DNA of 60,238 bases. Origin: Prevotellaceae bacterium. Its GTDB lineage: Bacteria; Bacteroidota; Bacteroidia; Bacteroidales; Paludibacteraceae. Below the pieces are notes generated by a model. That model ran no database searches, was not told the DNA's origin, and was given only the letters and a program-made list of their open reading frames with translations. The position numbers were made by a program, and so were the translations under genes. Positions 25,080-33,537 of the stretch are shown piece after piece (positions within the stretch are counted from its first letter, which is position 1; each line of letters begins with the position of its first letter). The stretch lies in NCBI GenBank assembly GCA_031271815.1, contig JAISVA010000004.1, forward strand, positions 1 to 60,238, read 5' to 3'.

Positions 25080-27074
25080 TTAATTTTTTTTCCTCTTCAA
25101 GGCAATTGTTGGATTTTTGTCATATTCCTGTTTTAGTTTGTATAAATCGCTGCCTTCTTTTACAATGGCATTGCGGTAGTTGGTGTAAAATTCCATCAGA
25201 TGCCTGCTTTTGGGATTTGTGAATTGGTTTTGTACCGTGTCTGAAAAATCGTTGTCGTGAATGGCTTTTATGAGTTTTACCTTTTCTTTTTCGTCGAGCG
25301 TTTGCATACAATCGTTGTAGCATTTACGCCAATTATCGGTTGAATGTGGATGTTTATCTTTTAACCACTTAAAGAAATACCGGTACAAAATAAAGGTTTC
25401 GGGCATTTCCAACAACTCATAAAATTCTTCATCATTATGCCCAAACGCTTCTCCGAAAAATGATTTTCCGCGTCCGATTTTACCTTTTGTGCTGTTTAAT
25501 ATGGCTTGTACGGCACGAATATATTTTCTGTTCCAATGTTCGCCGATAAAGTCGCGGTTGTGTGAATAGTCTATTGTGTCGCCTGCTTGTTTGATTATGG
25601 GATGGTATTTCATAGGGAAAGAGTAAATGTTAATTCCTAATTCTTCACATAAATCTACATTTATTTTTAAGCGGTTGTATAAATCAATCGGTTTATCGTT
25701 GAAATTATACAACAGATAATTTGAAAAGTCGCGCATACCGGCGGAGGCACTCATTCGGATTGCTTTTTCGTAATGAGGTAATATAGTCATATCGTCAAAG
25801 GCAATCCGTAAGGGACGAACATTGATTTTTGACAGTAATTCTACTTTCTCTTTTGTGAAAAGCCGGGCGTCTACACCTTGGTTAAAGTCCACATATCGTT
25901 GTCGGGGAACCGGGCGAAAATGCTTTTTGTAAATGTCTTTTATTTCTTCGTAGGCGGCTAACAGATTTTCTTTCTTGGTTGTTATTAGCTTGTTAATGTG
26001 GTATTTGTCAAAAATAATCTTATAAACCTGATAGGATTCTTCGCCTTTCAGTTTTTCGTAGAACTCCATAATCAAGCCTTGTGCTTTACGAATATAGGCA
26101 CGGTCGTTGATTTTGTTTTCTAAATTGTTGATTGATATTTCGAGCAAATCGGGTTGTGTAAATTTATCGTTTTTACCAAAGCCACTGTCAATAATATCTT
26201 TTATAATAAGTGGTAATTTTGGGGATGCCAAAATATTATTGTCCATCAACAGCAAATCTTTTTGTTCGCCGTAAGTTTCTTTTACCAAATCTATCCGTTC
26301 TTTTAGAGGAATATAAGCGTTGTATTCCGGTTCTAAAATAGGTACGGCACAAAACTTACATTTACGCACACAGCCTCGTGTTGTATATCCGTAGTATGCG
26401 TTATTCATCGGGTATTTGTAGGCAATTTCGTCTAAAATGGAATAGTCGAGCGGTAAGTTGTCAATTATTTTATCATCTCCTTTGTCGAGTTGTCCGGGAG
26501 TGTTTAAAATGCCCTTGTGTATGTTTTTGAGATTAACATTGGCGGCTTCCGCCAATTCTTCTGCTTGCAAGGTTGCCAATACTCCGCCAACCATCAGACC
26601 ACTTGGTTTTTTGACAAAATTTTTGGCAAATTTGATTGTTTCAACGGTGATGTTCCAATAAAATGTGAAAAGCGTTGTTATGAAAACCCTATCCCATTCC
26701 GGCTCTTTTTCCCAAAGTCCTTTGTGGTAATAATCGCGGTATTCTTCTACTTTAGCGGTAAGCAATAATTCTATTTCCGAATCGGAAAGTTTGAGTTGCT
26801 GCAGGTATTCTTTTTTGCGGTAGCGAAAAAAATCAATCAAAATATCTTTTCGTAATTCCCAATCAATGGAATTATCCAAATTGGCAAGGGCAAGAATACA
26901 TTTATCGGCAATTCGTTCAATAACAAACTGCTTTAAATCACCCTTGTAGAAAACAACTTCGTATCCCAATTGCTTGTGGTAGGTTGATAGTTTCATCAAG
27001 CCAATGGGCGGGAATTTGTTTGAGTAATCAGGCTCTAATAATAGGACTTTTTTTCTTGTTTTAATCTGTGCCAT
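25080..27074 (-). CDS. Radical SAM protein with B12-binding-type N-terminus
   Basis: The 664-residue protein begins KKVLLLEPDYSNKFPPIGLM and STYHKQLGYEVVFYKG, the layout of cobalamin-binding-like domains in class B radical SAM enzymes. The radical SAM centre is TTRGCVRKCKFCAVP (about 231-245, CX3CX2C), followed by a TIM-barrel segment with LLLMDNNILASP. The C-terminal about 200 residues are helical and unrecognised. It is the last gene of the NurA/HerA/Hsp90-like operon, its start overlapping the stop of the GHKL gene by one base. The substrate is unknown; nucleic acid, protein or small-molecule modification are all possible. No other SAM-type metabolic genes lie nearby. Confidence 0.85.
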   Translation of the reverse strand: MAQIKTRKKVLLLEPDYSNKFPPIGLMKLSTYHKQLGYEVVFYKGDLKQFVIERIADKCILALANLDNSIDWELRKDILIDFFRYRKKEYLQQLKLSDSEIELLLTAKVEEYRDYYHKGLWEKEPEWDRVFITTLFTFYWNITVETIKFAKNFVKKPSGLMVGGVLATLQAEELAEAANVNLKNIHKGILNTPGQLDKGDDKIIDNLPLDYSILDEIAYKYPMNNAYYGYTTRGCVRKCKFCAVPILEPEYNAYIPLKERIDLVKETYGEQKDLLLMDNNILASPKLPLIIKDIIDSGFGKNDKFTQPDLLEISINNLENKINDRAYIRKAQGLIMEFYEKLKGEESYQVYKIIFDKYHINKLITTKKENLLAAYEEIKDIYKKHFRPVPRQRYVDFNQGVDARLFTKEKVELLSKINVRPLRIAFDDMTILPHYEKAIRMSASAGMRDFSNYLLYNFNDKPIDLYNRLKINVDLCEELGINIYSFPMKYHPIIKQAGDTIDYSHNRDFIGEHWNRKYIRAVQAILNSTKGKIGRGKSFFGEAFGHNDEEFYELLEMPETFILYRYFFKWLKDKHPHSTDNWRKCYNDCMQTLDEKEKVKLIKAIHDNDFSDTVQNQFTNPKSRHLMEFYTNYRNAIVKEGSDLYKLKQEYDKNPTIALKRKKN

Positions 27075-28627
27075 TATTTGCTTAAATCCTTGATTACTTT
27101 TCCTGTCAGTTCGTCAATTAGTTTTGTTTGAGCAGAGGGACAATTATCTCTCAATAGTTTAAAAGCTCGCCTAACAATAGCCACTTCTTGTTCGGAGTAT
27201 TTTATTTTTAAGACATCAAACTTGTCTAATAACTGTTTGGGTGTAGTAGAAACAGAGGGGGCTGTTGTTGTAACATTGCTTGGCTGTGTTCCTGTTGGAA
27301 TTGGAGGATTTTTAATAATGTCTTCCAATTTTTTCTTGTATATCTCTGCCACTTTTTGTTCTGCTTCTGTTTGTGCTTTGTTTGTGGCTTTCTCTAATTT
27401 TTTATTTGCTGTTTCCCATTTGCGTGTTACTTCGGGAACATCTTCCTGTTCAGTGATTTGTGCTTTTTCTGTCTCTGCAGCAACAACATCTCTTGTTGCC
27501 GTTTTCATACTGTTTGCCAAATAGTATAAATTATACAGGTTCAAAAAATAATCTTTCAAAAGTTCTTGAAATTTTATTGCTTCGGGTGTTGGTGCTAATC
27601 CGCTACGCGAACTTTCGGGTTTTAGTTTTGGGTGAACGGCGTGTACTTCGCCGTAAAAATAGTTGTTTCCTCGTGCCTCTTTGAAAAATTGATTAAGCAA
27701 ATCGGGTGAGCCAATTAGAATATTATGTTTTCTTAAACGAATACCTCTGTTTTTGTCAGTCGCAGGAATTGCACCCGAAAACGCCGTTACTGCATACCAA
27801 CCCCACGCAAGCAAGCCGTAATTATCATCTGCAATTTTAAAGTAAGCCAAATCATCAATCGCATCTTGTGTGCCGTCAATTTTCAAACCGTATCTTTTGC
27901 GTATATCGGTTTCTTCATTTACAGTTACTTTGAAATGTCCTGCTTGTTTTTGAAGTTCTATGTAATCAGTTGGGATTTTAGTTTGTACAAGATTGTTTTT
28001 AAAAACAAATTGATAATCAATAGGGGCAACATCTCTCAAATAATCGGATATGGCTTCTTGATTAAGTAATTCGGGATATTCTGGGCGAACTTCATCAAGC
28101 GTAACCATAAAATAATGTTTATCTTCTTCTTCATTGTACAATTCAATTTCCGTAATTGCGTCTATAACCTCTGCGGCAGAACGGCGGTCGGCATCATCAT
28201 CTAATATTGCTCTTGCAGCCTCTACATCAAAAGTTATTTCGGAAGCGTATTTTTCGCCTTGAAAGGAAGTTTTGAATGAAAGTTTTTTACAGTAGCCACC
28301 ACCTACCAAACGACCGATGCCAAATTGTCCTGCAGAATTTATACCGTCTTTTGTCGAATCTGCAATATTCAATAGAACAGGCTCGACTTTTTCTACCGGA
28401 ACGCCTATTCCATTGTCGGTAATAGTAATTTTACGGTTGTAATTATCAATATTTACAACGATATGACCATCTTTTAATTGGTTTAAAATATCTGTATCGG
28501 CGGCATCTTTAATTGCATCACGAGCATTTTGGATATATTCACGATAAATAATTTTGGCATCGGGATACATTGAGAACATTAAAATCTCAATGAGTTTTTT
28601 GCCTACCACTGTTTTATGTTCTTTCAT
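27074..28627 (-). CDS. Hsp90-like GHKL ATPase
   Basis: A 517-residue protein with an N-terminal GHKL ATP-binding fold: the N-box YREYIQNARDAI (about 24-35), ITITDNGIGVP (DxGxG, about 68-78) and the lid GQFGIGRLVGGGYC (about 100-113). The middle (180-360) looks like the ribosomal-S5-like transducer domain of Hsp90/MutL relatives. A long charged coiled coil follows (about 370-440, WETANKKLEKATNKAQTEAE), then a small helical C-domain. It lacks the Hsp90 MEEVD-type ends and is shorter than HtpG. It lies 18 bp after the HerA-like gene and one base overlaps the radical SAM gene. Confidence 0.88.
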   Translation of the reverse strand: MKEHKTVVGKKLIEILMFSMYPDAKIIYREYIQNARDAIKDAADTDILNQLKDGHIVVNIDNYNRKITITDNGIGVPVEKVEPVLLNIADSTKDGINSAGQFGIGRLVGGGYCKKLSFKTSFQGEKYASEITFDVEAARAILDDDADRRSAAEVIDAITEIELYNEEEDKHYFMVTLDEVRPEYPELLNQEAISDYLRDVAPIDYQFVFKNNLVQTKIPTDYIELQKQAGHFKVTVNEETDIRKRYGLKIDGTQDAIDDLAYFKIADDNYGLLAWGWYAVTAFSGAIPATDKNRGIRLRKHNILIGSPDLLNQFFKEARGNNYFYGEVHAVHPKLKPESSRSGLAPTPEAIKFQELLKDYFLNLYNLYYLANSMKTATRDVVAAETEKAQITEQEDVPEVTRKWETANKKLEKATNKAQTEAEQKVAEIYKKKLEDIIKNPPIPTGTQPSNVTTTAPSVSTTPKQLLDKFDVLKIKYSEQEVAIVRRAFKLLRDNCPSAQTKLIDELTGKVIKDLSK

Positions 28628-28645
28628 TATATTTTTGATAAAAGG

Positions 28646-30316
28646 TTATCCATTAGGAAATTGTCGATATGTTGGGCGTGGAAACTTAATGTTTACAATC
28701 GACCGCAAAGCAGGATTGGAAATAATGTATTCGCCGGGTGAAAGCCTTGTCATCATATTTTGATATACTTTGGGGATATATCTGTAATCGGATTTTGACA
28801 CTTCTATTGCATTTGTTCTACCGTAGGCTTGTGTTGCACAGTTACCTTTTACGCGGTCGTGTATAGCACTTCGGAATTGTTCCACTCCAAAAAGAATAAT
28901 ACCCAAAGAACGCCCACGCTCGGTTATTTCCAACAGTTGGCGAAGTATAGGCGACCTTGCGGGAATATCGGTTGAGGCATATTTGTTCAATTCATCGACA
29001 AATAAAATTACTTTGTCGGGGATATTGTCGCGGTCTACACCAAGTTTCATATCGTAAATAGCACGCGCCACGCTACCGAAAACGAAACTTTGCGTATTTT
29101 CGTCCAAGCGGGCAATGTCAATGACCATTACTTGATTTGCCGTGAGGTTATTTTGAATTTCATCTGTTAAATCCACTTCGTTGCTTGTCAGCACTTTTGA
29201 AAAAACATCGTTTTTAATTGCCTTGCTTACACAGCGTTTGAATTTTCTCCAACTTGCAACTTGAATTTCATTTTTTTGTCCGCCATTTGCTGCGGTTTTT
29301 GTGTAATTGTCAAGTTCTTCGTTAAAGGTACTCCATTTATCCACTCTTGCGAAATTACCTCCGCCATTGATAATAAAATTTACACAACTTTCCAAAGTAC
29401 CTGTGCTGTCGTCTTCGTTGGCAAGCAACAAATCTAATTTGTCCTGCGATTTCTCGAAAGTATATTTGTAAGCAAATGCTTTGTGATTTTCCTTTTGGCG
29501 TTTCACATCTTCGGGTTTTGCATAAGATTGCACATTCTCATCAAGCAATTTGCTGTATGGGTAGTAATAACGCACATTTTTGAAAGGGTCGAGCGATAAA
29601 CCTAAATCAGTGTATAGTTTTTTGTCGTTGTCGGATAATTCGGTATTAGGCTCGTCTATCGCCATTAAATCCCTGCCTTTTACATTAAAAAATACGAACG
29701 CTGCAGAACTGCCATCTTCTAAACGGAATTTGTGTTGAACGGCATTCAGCAAAAACATTGAATAAGAAGTTTTTGCCGCCAAACCCGAAATTCCCGACAC
29801 ATTGAGGTGTGCCCCGTCGGGACCAATCAAGAAGTTAGAATTTAACTCTACTTTGATTTTCAACGCTTCATTTCCTTGATACATTTGCAGATAACCACAC
29901 ACAAGCGGATTTTTTACATCTTTCAGCCCAAGTGCAAATTGAATATCATCTGCGTTGCACAAAGAAACTTGCTTGCCGTCCAAAACAGGGGTGTAAACAT
30001 TTTTGTCGTTGCACACCACATTGGCTTTAACATAATTCATTCCCAAACGATTCATATTCCCGATTAACGGGGTGGTGTCGCCAAAATCGCTTGAAATATA
30101 ACTTGTAAAATGGCTCGGAGCATCGGTTATATGGTTGATAGTTTCGATTACGCCATAGGTAACAGACTTCGTGTTATCGGGAGCGATATGCTCCACTTTT
30201 ATAATATCAAAAGGGCTTAAAATTTCCTTTTTATCTGTCCAAAAATAAAAATCCTCTGTTGTGGCAGGGCTTTTTTCGGTAGCAGAAACTTTTCCTATAA
30301 CTTTTGTCTTTGTCAT
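28646..30316 (-). CDS. HerA-like hexameric DNA-translocase ATPase
   Basis: A 556-residue protein of the HerA/FtsK class. The N-terminal about 150 residues look like a HAS-barrel. The ATPase core has a P-loop-like segment NVSGISGLAAKTSYSMF (about 172-188), Walker B VILFVDELNKYAS, and downstream motifs RGRSLGIILFGVEQFRS and QAYGRTNAIEVS, as in HerA. The P-loop is unusual: Ala replaces Gly before the Lys, with one extra residue between the glycines. It follows the NurA-like gene by one base, the classic HerA-NurA pairing of DNA-end-resection machines. It probably forms a ring that feeds DNA to the nuclease. Confidence 0.85.
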   Translation of the reverse strand: MTKTKVIGKVSATEKSPATTEDFYFWTDKKEILSPFDIIKVEHIAPDNTKSVTYGVIETINHITDAPSHFTSYISSDFGDTTPLIGNMNRLGMNYVKANVVCNDKNVYTPVLDGKQVSLCNADDIQFALGLKDVKNPLVCGYLQMYQGNEALKIKVELNSNFLIGPDGAHLNVSGISGLAAKTSYSMFLLNAVQHKFRLEDGSSAAFVFFNVKGRDLMAIDEPNTELSDNDKKLYTDLGLSLDPFKNVRYYYPYSKLLDENVQSYAKPEDVKRQKENHKAFAYKYTFEKSQDKLDLLLANEDDSTGTLESCVNFIINGGGNFARVDKWSTFNEELDNYTKTAANGGQKNEIQVASWRKFKRCVSKAIKNDVFSKVLTSNEVDLTDEIQNNLTANQVMVIDIARLDENTQSFVFGSVARAIYDMKLGVDRDNIPDKVILFVDELNKYASTDIPARSPILRQLLEITERGRSLGIILFGVEQFRSAIHDRVKGNCATQAYGRTNAIEVSKSDYRYIPKVYQNMMTRLSPGEYIISNPALRSIVNIKFPRPTYRQFPNG

Positions 30317-30317
30317 A

Positions 30318-31535
30318 TCAGAACAAATTTAGAATTATATTATCATTGATATAGTGTGATTTGCAAAACGATTCCGTCAAAAAAACAGGATACAAATGAT
30401 TTGCCCAACGCCCATCAGAGCCGAAACATACTGGGTATGCCTCACGAATAAGATTTGCGCTAATTACATTTATTATATCGGTGTCGATAGGCTTGTCTTC
30501 TTGTAAAAGCACCATTTCGCATTTCACAACATCGGAAAAATTTGTTTCGCGAAAATTTCTTGATTCTTCTTTCCCGCCTCGTAAGCGCAGGTACCAAACA
30601 GCATAAAATGAAGAAAATGTGCCACCGCCTTTATGTGAATGCTTTGTTTCGTATCGGTAGGTTTTGGTGCGTTCAAAAGGTTTGAGGTTGGCAATAGTTC
30701 TCGCAAGACTATTTCCCTCGTAGTCGTTCAAAAGTTCGGGGTCGAACATTTTGGAAACGCCGACCACATTTTGATAATTTGCTCGCAAATTATTCCATTC
30801 CGCAGGGTCAAGGTTTGTGTAACCCGGATTGTATTCTAACGAGCCGTCTTTTATCAGCCAACTTTCATCATCGAGTTTATTTTGTTTGCAGAGTTCGGCA
30901 ACAAGTTTCTGTTCCTCGTCTGTCATTTCGTTTTGAATTTTGGCTACGCCTCTATTTTTGTAAAAATCTTTTTCTTTATCCTCAGTAAATCCGTCTGTTT
31001 TATAGAGCAAAAGTTTTTCTATTTCAATCCCTTTTTCTTTTACAAAAGGGATTTTGGCGATTTCTTCATTCAGTTTTTCGCAATAGGAACGACAAAAGTT
31101 TTCGCCTCCGTCGTCATCGTCAAAATCATCGGGCATTGCGATAACAATTTTATTGCGTAAATCGAACTTTTTAAATGTATCACGGTTTTTGCGTTCGCAA
31201 CACCCAACAATGATTTGTCCTGCCACAATGGGAAAAATCTTTTTGCCAATGGCAATATCGTCAACTTTGTAGGTATGGCGTGAGCCGTCTAAAAAATAGC
31301 GGAAAATGGCGGGTGGCGGATTATTTTTGTTTAACAAATTGTTCAACGGAACTGTGCTTTGCCGATTGCGGTCAGTTTCAGCAAAAATACTTTTGGTAGC
31401 CTGCACAACAGTTTTATCGTCGTAATTGTACGCGATTGTGTCGTTGTTGTTTGTATCTAACGACAACTTTTTCGTCTTGTAACACTGATATTTACCATTG
31501 CCCGACTGCTGTATGTAATCCAATATTTTACCCAT
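30318..31535 (-). CDS. NurA-like nuclease
   Basis: A 405-residue protein with the spaced acidic motifs of NurA: IFRYFLDGSRHTYK (D83), SWLIKDGSLEY (D230), VVGVSKMF (K263) and the C-terminal block AYPVC......NHLYPVFLTE. In NurA these form an RNaseH-like 5'-3' exonuclease and nuclease site with Mn2+. Between the first two motifs lies a charged insertion (about 130-215). It is the first gene of a four-gene operon and is immediately followed by the HerA-like ATPase, its usual partner. The family call rests on motifs and pairing; overall similarity cannot be measured here. Confidence 0.72.
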   Translation of the reverse strand: MGKILDYIQQSGNGKYQCYKTKKLSLDTNNNDTIAYNYDDKTVVQATKSIFAETDRNRQSTVPLNNLLNKNNPPPAIFRYFLDGSRHTYKVDDIAIGKKIFPIVAGQIIVGCCERKNRDTFKKFDLRNKIVIAMPDDFDDDDGGENFCRSYCEKLNEEIAKIPFVKEKGIEIEKLLLYKTDGFTEDKEKDFYKNRGVAKIQNEMTDEEQKLVAELCKQNKLDDESWLIKDGSLEYNPGYTNLDPAEWNNLRANYQNVVGVSKMFDPELLNDYEGNSLARTIANLKPFERTKTYRYETKHSHKGGGTFSSFYAVWYLRLRGGKEESRNFRETNFSDVVKCEMVLLQEDKPIDTDIINVISANLIREAYPVCFGSDGRWANHLYPVFLTESFCKSHYINDNIILNLF

Positions 31536-31561
31536 ATATCGTACCTATACATAAAATCTTG

Positions 31562-31569
31562 CAAAAATA
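31562..31569 (-). promoter_or_regulatory. Promoter box for the NurA/HerA operon
   Basis: The minus-strand box TATTTTTG matches TAnnTTTG and lies 27 bp before the NurA-like start codon. The predicted 5' leader is about 20 nt. There is no convincing -33 element. Confidence 0.5.
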
Positions 31570-31681
31570 CAATTATTTTTTCAGTTTAACATTAGAAAAC
31601 AACATAAAACCATAAGAAAAAAAGAGTTACAAAAAAGTCCTTTCCGTTTTAGGAAAATGGGAAAGAGAAAAATGCAGTTTT

Positions 31682-33535
31682 TTACCGTTTTCGATAAACA
31701 CCGTGCGAAATTCTTTCTATCAAATTATTTTGCAAATAGCGTTCAACTTGTTTTTCGGCGGTTTTGTTGGGAATATTCAGCGTTTTTGCTACTTCTAAAT
31801 ACTTTTTACGGTCGAACTCTTGGGGCAAAGATTGTAATAATCTTTGTTGTGGGACAACGGTTGGCATTTGTTCGGGCGTTTCGGTAGGCAACTGTTGGAA
31901 AATCAATGCAGCGTGGTGTATCAATGTGTCTGTGATTTTCATTGCAGATTGAAAATCACAGACACTGCAAATAATTGTTTGTGGAAAATTGCGAATTTCA
32001 AATAATCGCAGAGCGGTTAAAATCATCGCCATACGAAAAGTTGATAACCCCAATCGGCGTATTGTTCCAATAAAAGAATCGCCAAATTGTGCGTGATATT
32101 GCTTTTGAATATCGTCGAAATAAGCGTTAAACTTGTCTTGTTGCTCTGTCGAAAGAGCAAAACGAAGTCGTGCGGGTTGTTGTTTCATATAGTGAAACAA
32201 GGTTTGAAAATCGCTTGCAATTTGGTCGAACTGATGTTCAAGTGGAGCGTTTTCGTTGCCTGCAAAAACATTTTTCCAAACAGGCTGTAAATTTATGTAA
32301 TAGAACAAAAAACGGCTGAACAAACCGTTTTCGGCATCAGGGATTAAACTTTGTACTTGGCGAGGCGTACCCGAAAGTAAAGCAGAAAGTTGCGGGTGTG
32401 CTAACTCGACAAACTCACGGTCTTTTCTTCGGTTGTAAGAAATTGGTTCGTGATGAAACGCTTTACGAAAGCCGTCTGAATAATTGCCGTGTTCGGATTT
32501 GAATGTTTGTGCGAGTGTGTCGCCCTCTGTTTCAAAAATTAATCCTTTTTCTTCGTTTTCTTTTAGTAATTGAAAAAGTCCTGTTGCCGAATTGTTGGCA
32601 GGAATAAATAGTGTTCGCAACGGCGGTTCTTGTGGTTTGGTAACATCCTCCTTGTTTTTGGTGGCTACATATCTTGACAATTCTATTTCGTATTGCTCTT
32701 TTTCGGTTGCATACATTTCCCGCAAATGCTTGTGGATAGGCGTAACCAAACGGCGACACAAGGACAAACGCCCTTTGCCTGCCGAGGCTTTGGCAGCAAC
32801 AAATAGAAACAAATTCGGATAAACCTCGCATTGATTGTATAAGCCGTAAATATTCGGCAAACAAGACGAAAACACGGTCATTGAGCCAAGCAAGAGTAAG
32901 TCGGCATCTTCGGACGAATCGGCTTTTGATACAATTTGTTGTAATAAATAGGGCAAATTGTTATGAACTTCATTTGGAATTGTAGGCGTAAAAATCCCCA
33001 TTTCGCTTTGCTCAATATCGGCGGCACTCGGCATAGTTTCAAACTTGTTTGAACTCTGCTCTCGTTTGCACGATATTTCCCCACTTTCCCCGATTTCCTC
33101 ACTTTGAGGATTTGGAGATTTTGAGGATTTTGTTTGGTGTTGAACTTTTGGGGCAGGTGCGACTTTTACGGAAATATCAACGCCTGCCGATTTTGCTAAA
33201 TGATACAAAGTTTTGATAGATACGCCGTTGCCGTTGGATTTTAAGCATTTGTCAAATTGCTTGTTTGTTTCGGTTTCGGTGTAGCCGGAATAGAAATGGC
33301 TTAAACGGTGGTAGTAGGTGCGTCCGCTTTCACCCAACGCATCGGCGAGGGCAAAGCCCAAATCTCGCCAATCGGCATAGTTTGGGGCAATATCGGTGTT
33401 TGTATCTTCAATTCTTTTTGTGATTATTTCAATGTCTTTGTCGGAAGATAAAGACGGTAAGGAATTGAAAGAATTTGAGGATTGGGGCAGCGTTGGCGTT
33501 GCCCAATCGTTGGGATTAAATATTTTCTTGCTCAT
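31682..33535 (-). CDS. PriCT_2-DUF3987 primase/helicase-like protein
   Basis: A 617-residue protein. Residues about 45-120 match the PriCT_2 pattern (WRDLGFALADALGESGR, YYHRLSHFYSGYT, TLYHLAKSAGVDI). After a variable linker (about 120-190) comes a DUF3987 region with the P-loop-like VAAKASAGKGRLSL and ALLSGTPRQVQSLI. The C-terminus is a winged-helix-like tail. Such proteins act in replication of Bacteroidota mobile elements and prophages. The linker contains a 22-residue segment (SCKREQSSNKFETMPSAAD) also present in the neighbouring VirE-N protein, encoded by a 62-bp repeat. Confidence 0.85.
   Translation of the reverse strand: MSKKIFNPNDWATPTLPQSSNSFNSLPSLSSDKDIEIITKRIEDTNTDIAPNYADWRDLGFALADALGESGRTYYHRLSHFYSGYTETETNKQFDKCLKSNGNGVSIKTLYHLAKSAGVDISVKVAPAPKVQHQTKSSKSPNPQSEEIGESGEISCKREQSSNKFETMPSAADIEQSEMGIFTPTIPNEVHNNLPYLLQQIVSKADSSEDADLLLLGSMTVFSSCLPNIYGLYNQCEVYPNLFLFVAAKASAGKGRLSLCRRLVTPIHKHLREMYATEKEQYEIELSRYVATKNKEDVTKPQEPPLRTLFIPANNSATGLFQLLKENEEKGLIFETEGDTLAQTFKSEHGNYSDGFRKAFHHEPISYNRRKDREFVELAHPQLSALLSGTPRQVQSLIPDAENGLFSRFLFYYINLQPVWKNVFAGNENAPLEHQFDQIASDFQTLFHYMKQQPARLRFALSTEQQDKFNAYFDDIQKQYHAQFGDSFIGTIRRLGLSTFRMAMILTALRLFEIRNFPQTIICSVCDFQSAMKITDTLIHHAALIFQQLPTETPEQMPTVVPQQRLLQSLPQEFDRKKYLEVAKTLNIPNKTAEKQVERYLQNNLIERISHGVYRKR
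33013..33075 (-). repeat. In-frame coding repeat, copy in the DUF3987 gene
   Basis: About 62 bp encode SCKREQSSNKFETMPSAAD in the linker of the PriCT_2-DUF3987 protein. It contains the 16-bp palindrome TTCAAACTTGTTTGAA. The DNA and the reading frame match the copy at 33800-33862 in the adjacent gene. Confidence 0.75.
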
Positions 33536-33537
33536 AA

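Noticed and set aside
28646-30316. Interpretation of the HerA-like ATPase as a PRD1-type packaging ATPase of a virus
   Set aside because: It is immediately preceded by a NurA-like gene and is longer than packaging ATPases; no double-jelly-roll capsid gene is visible.
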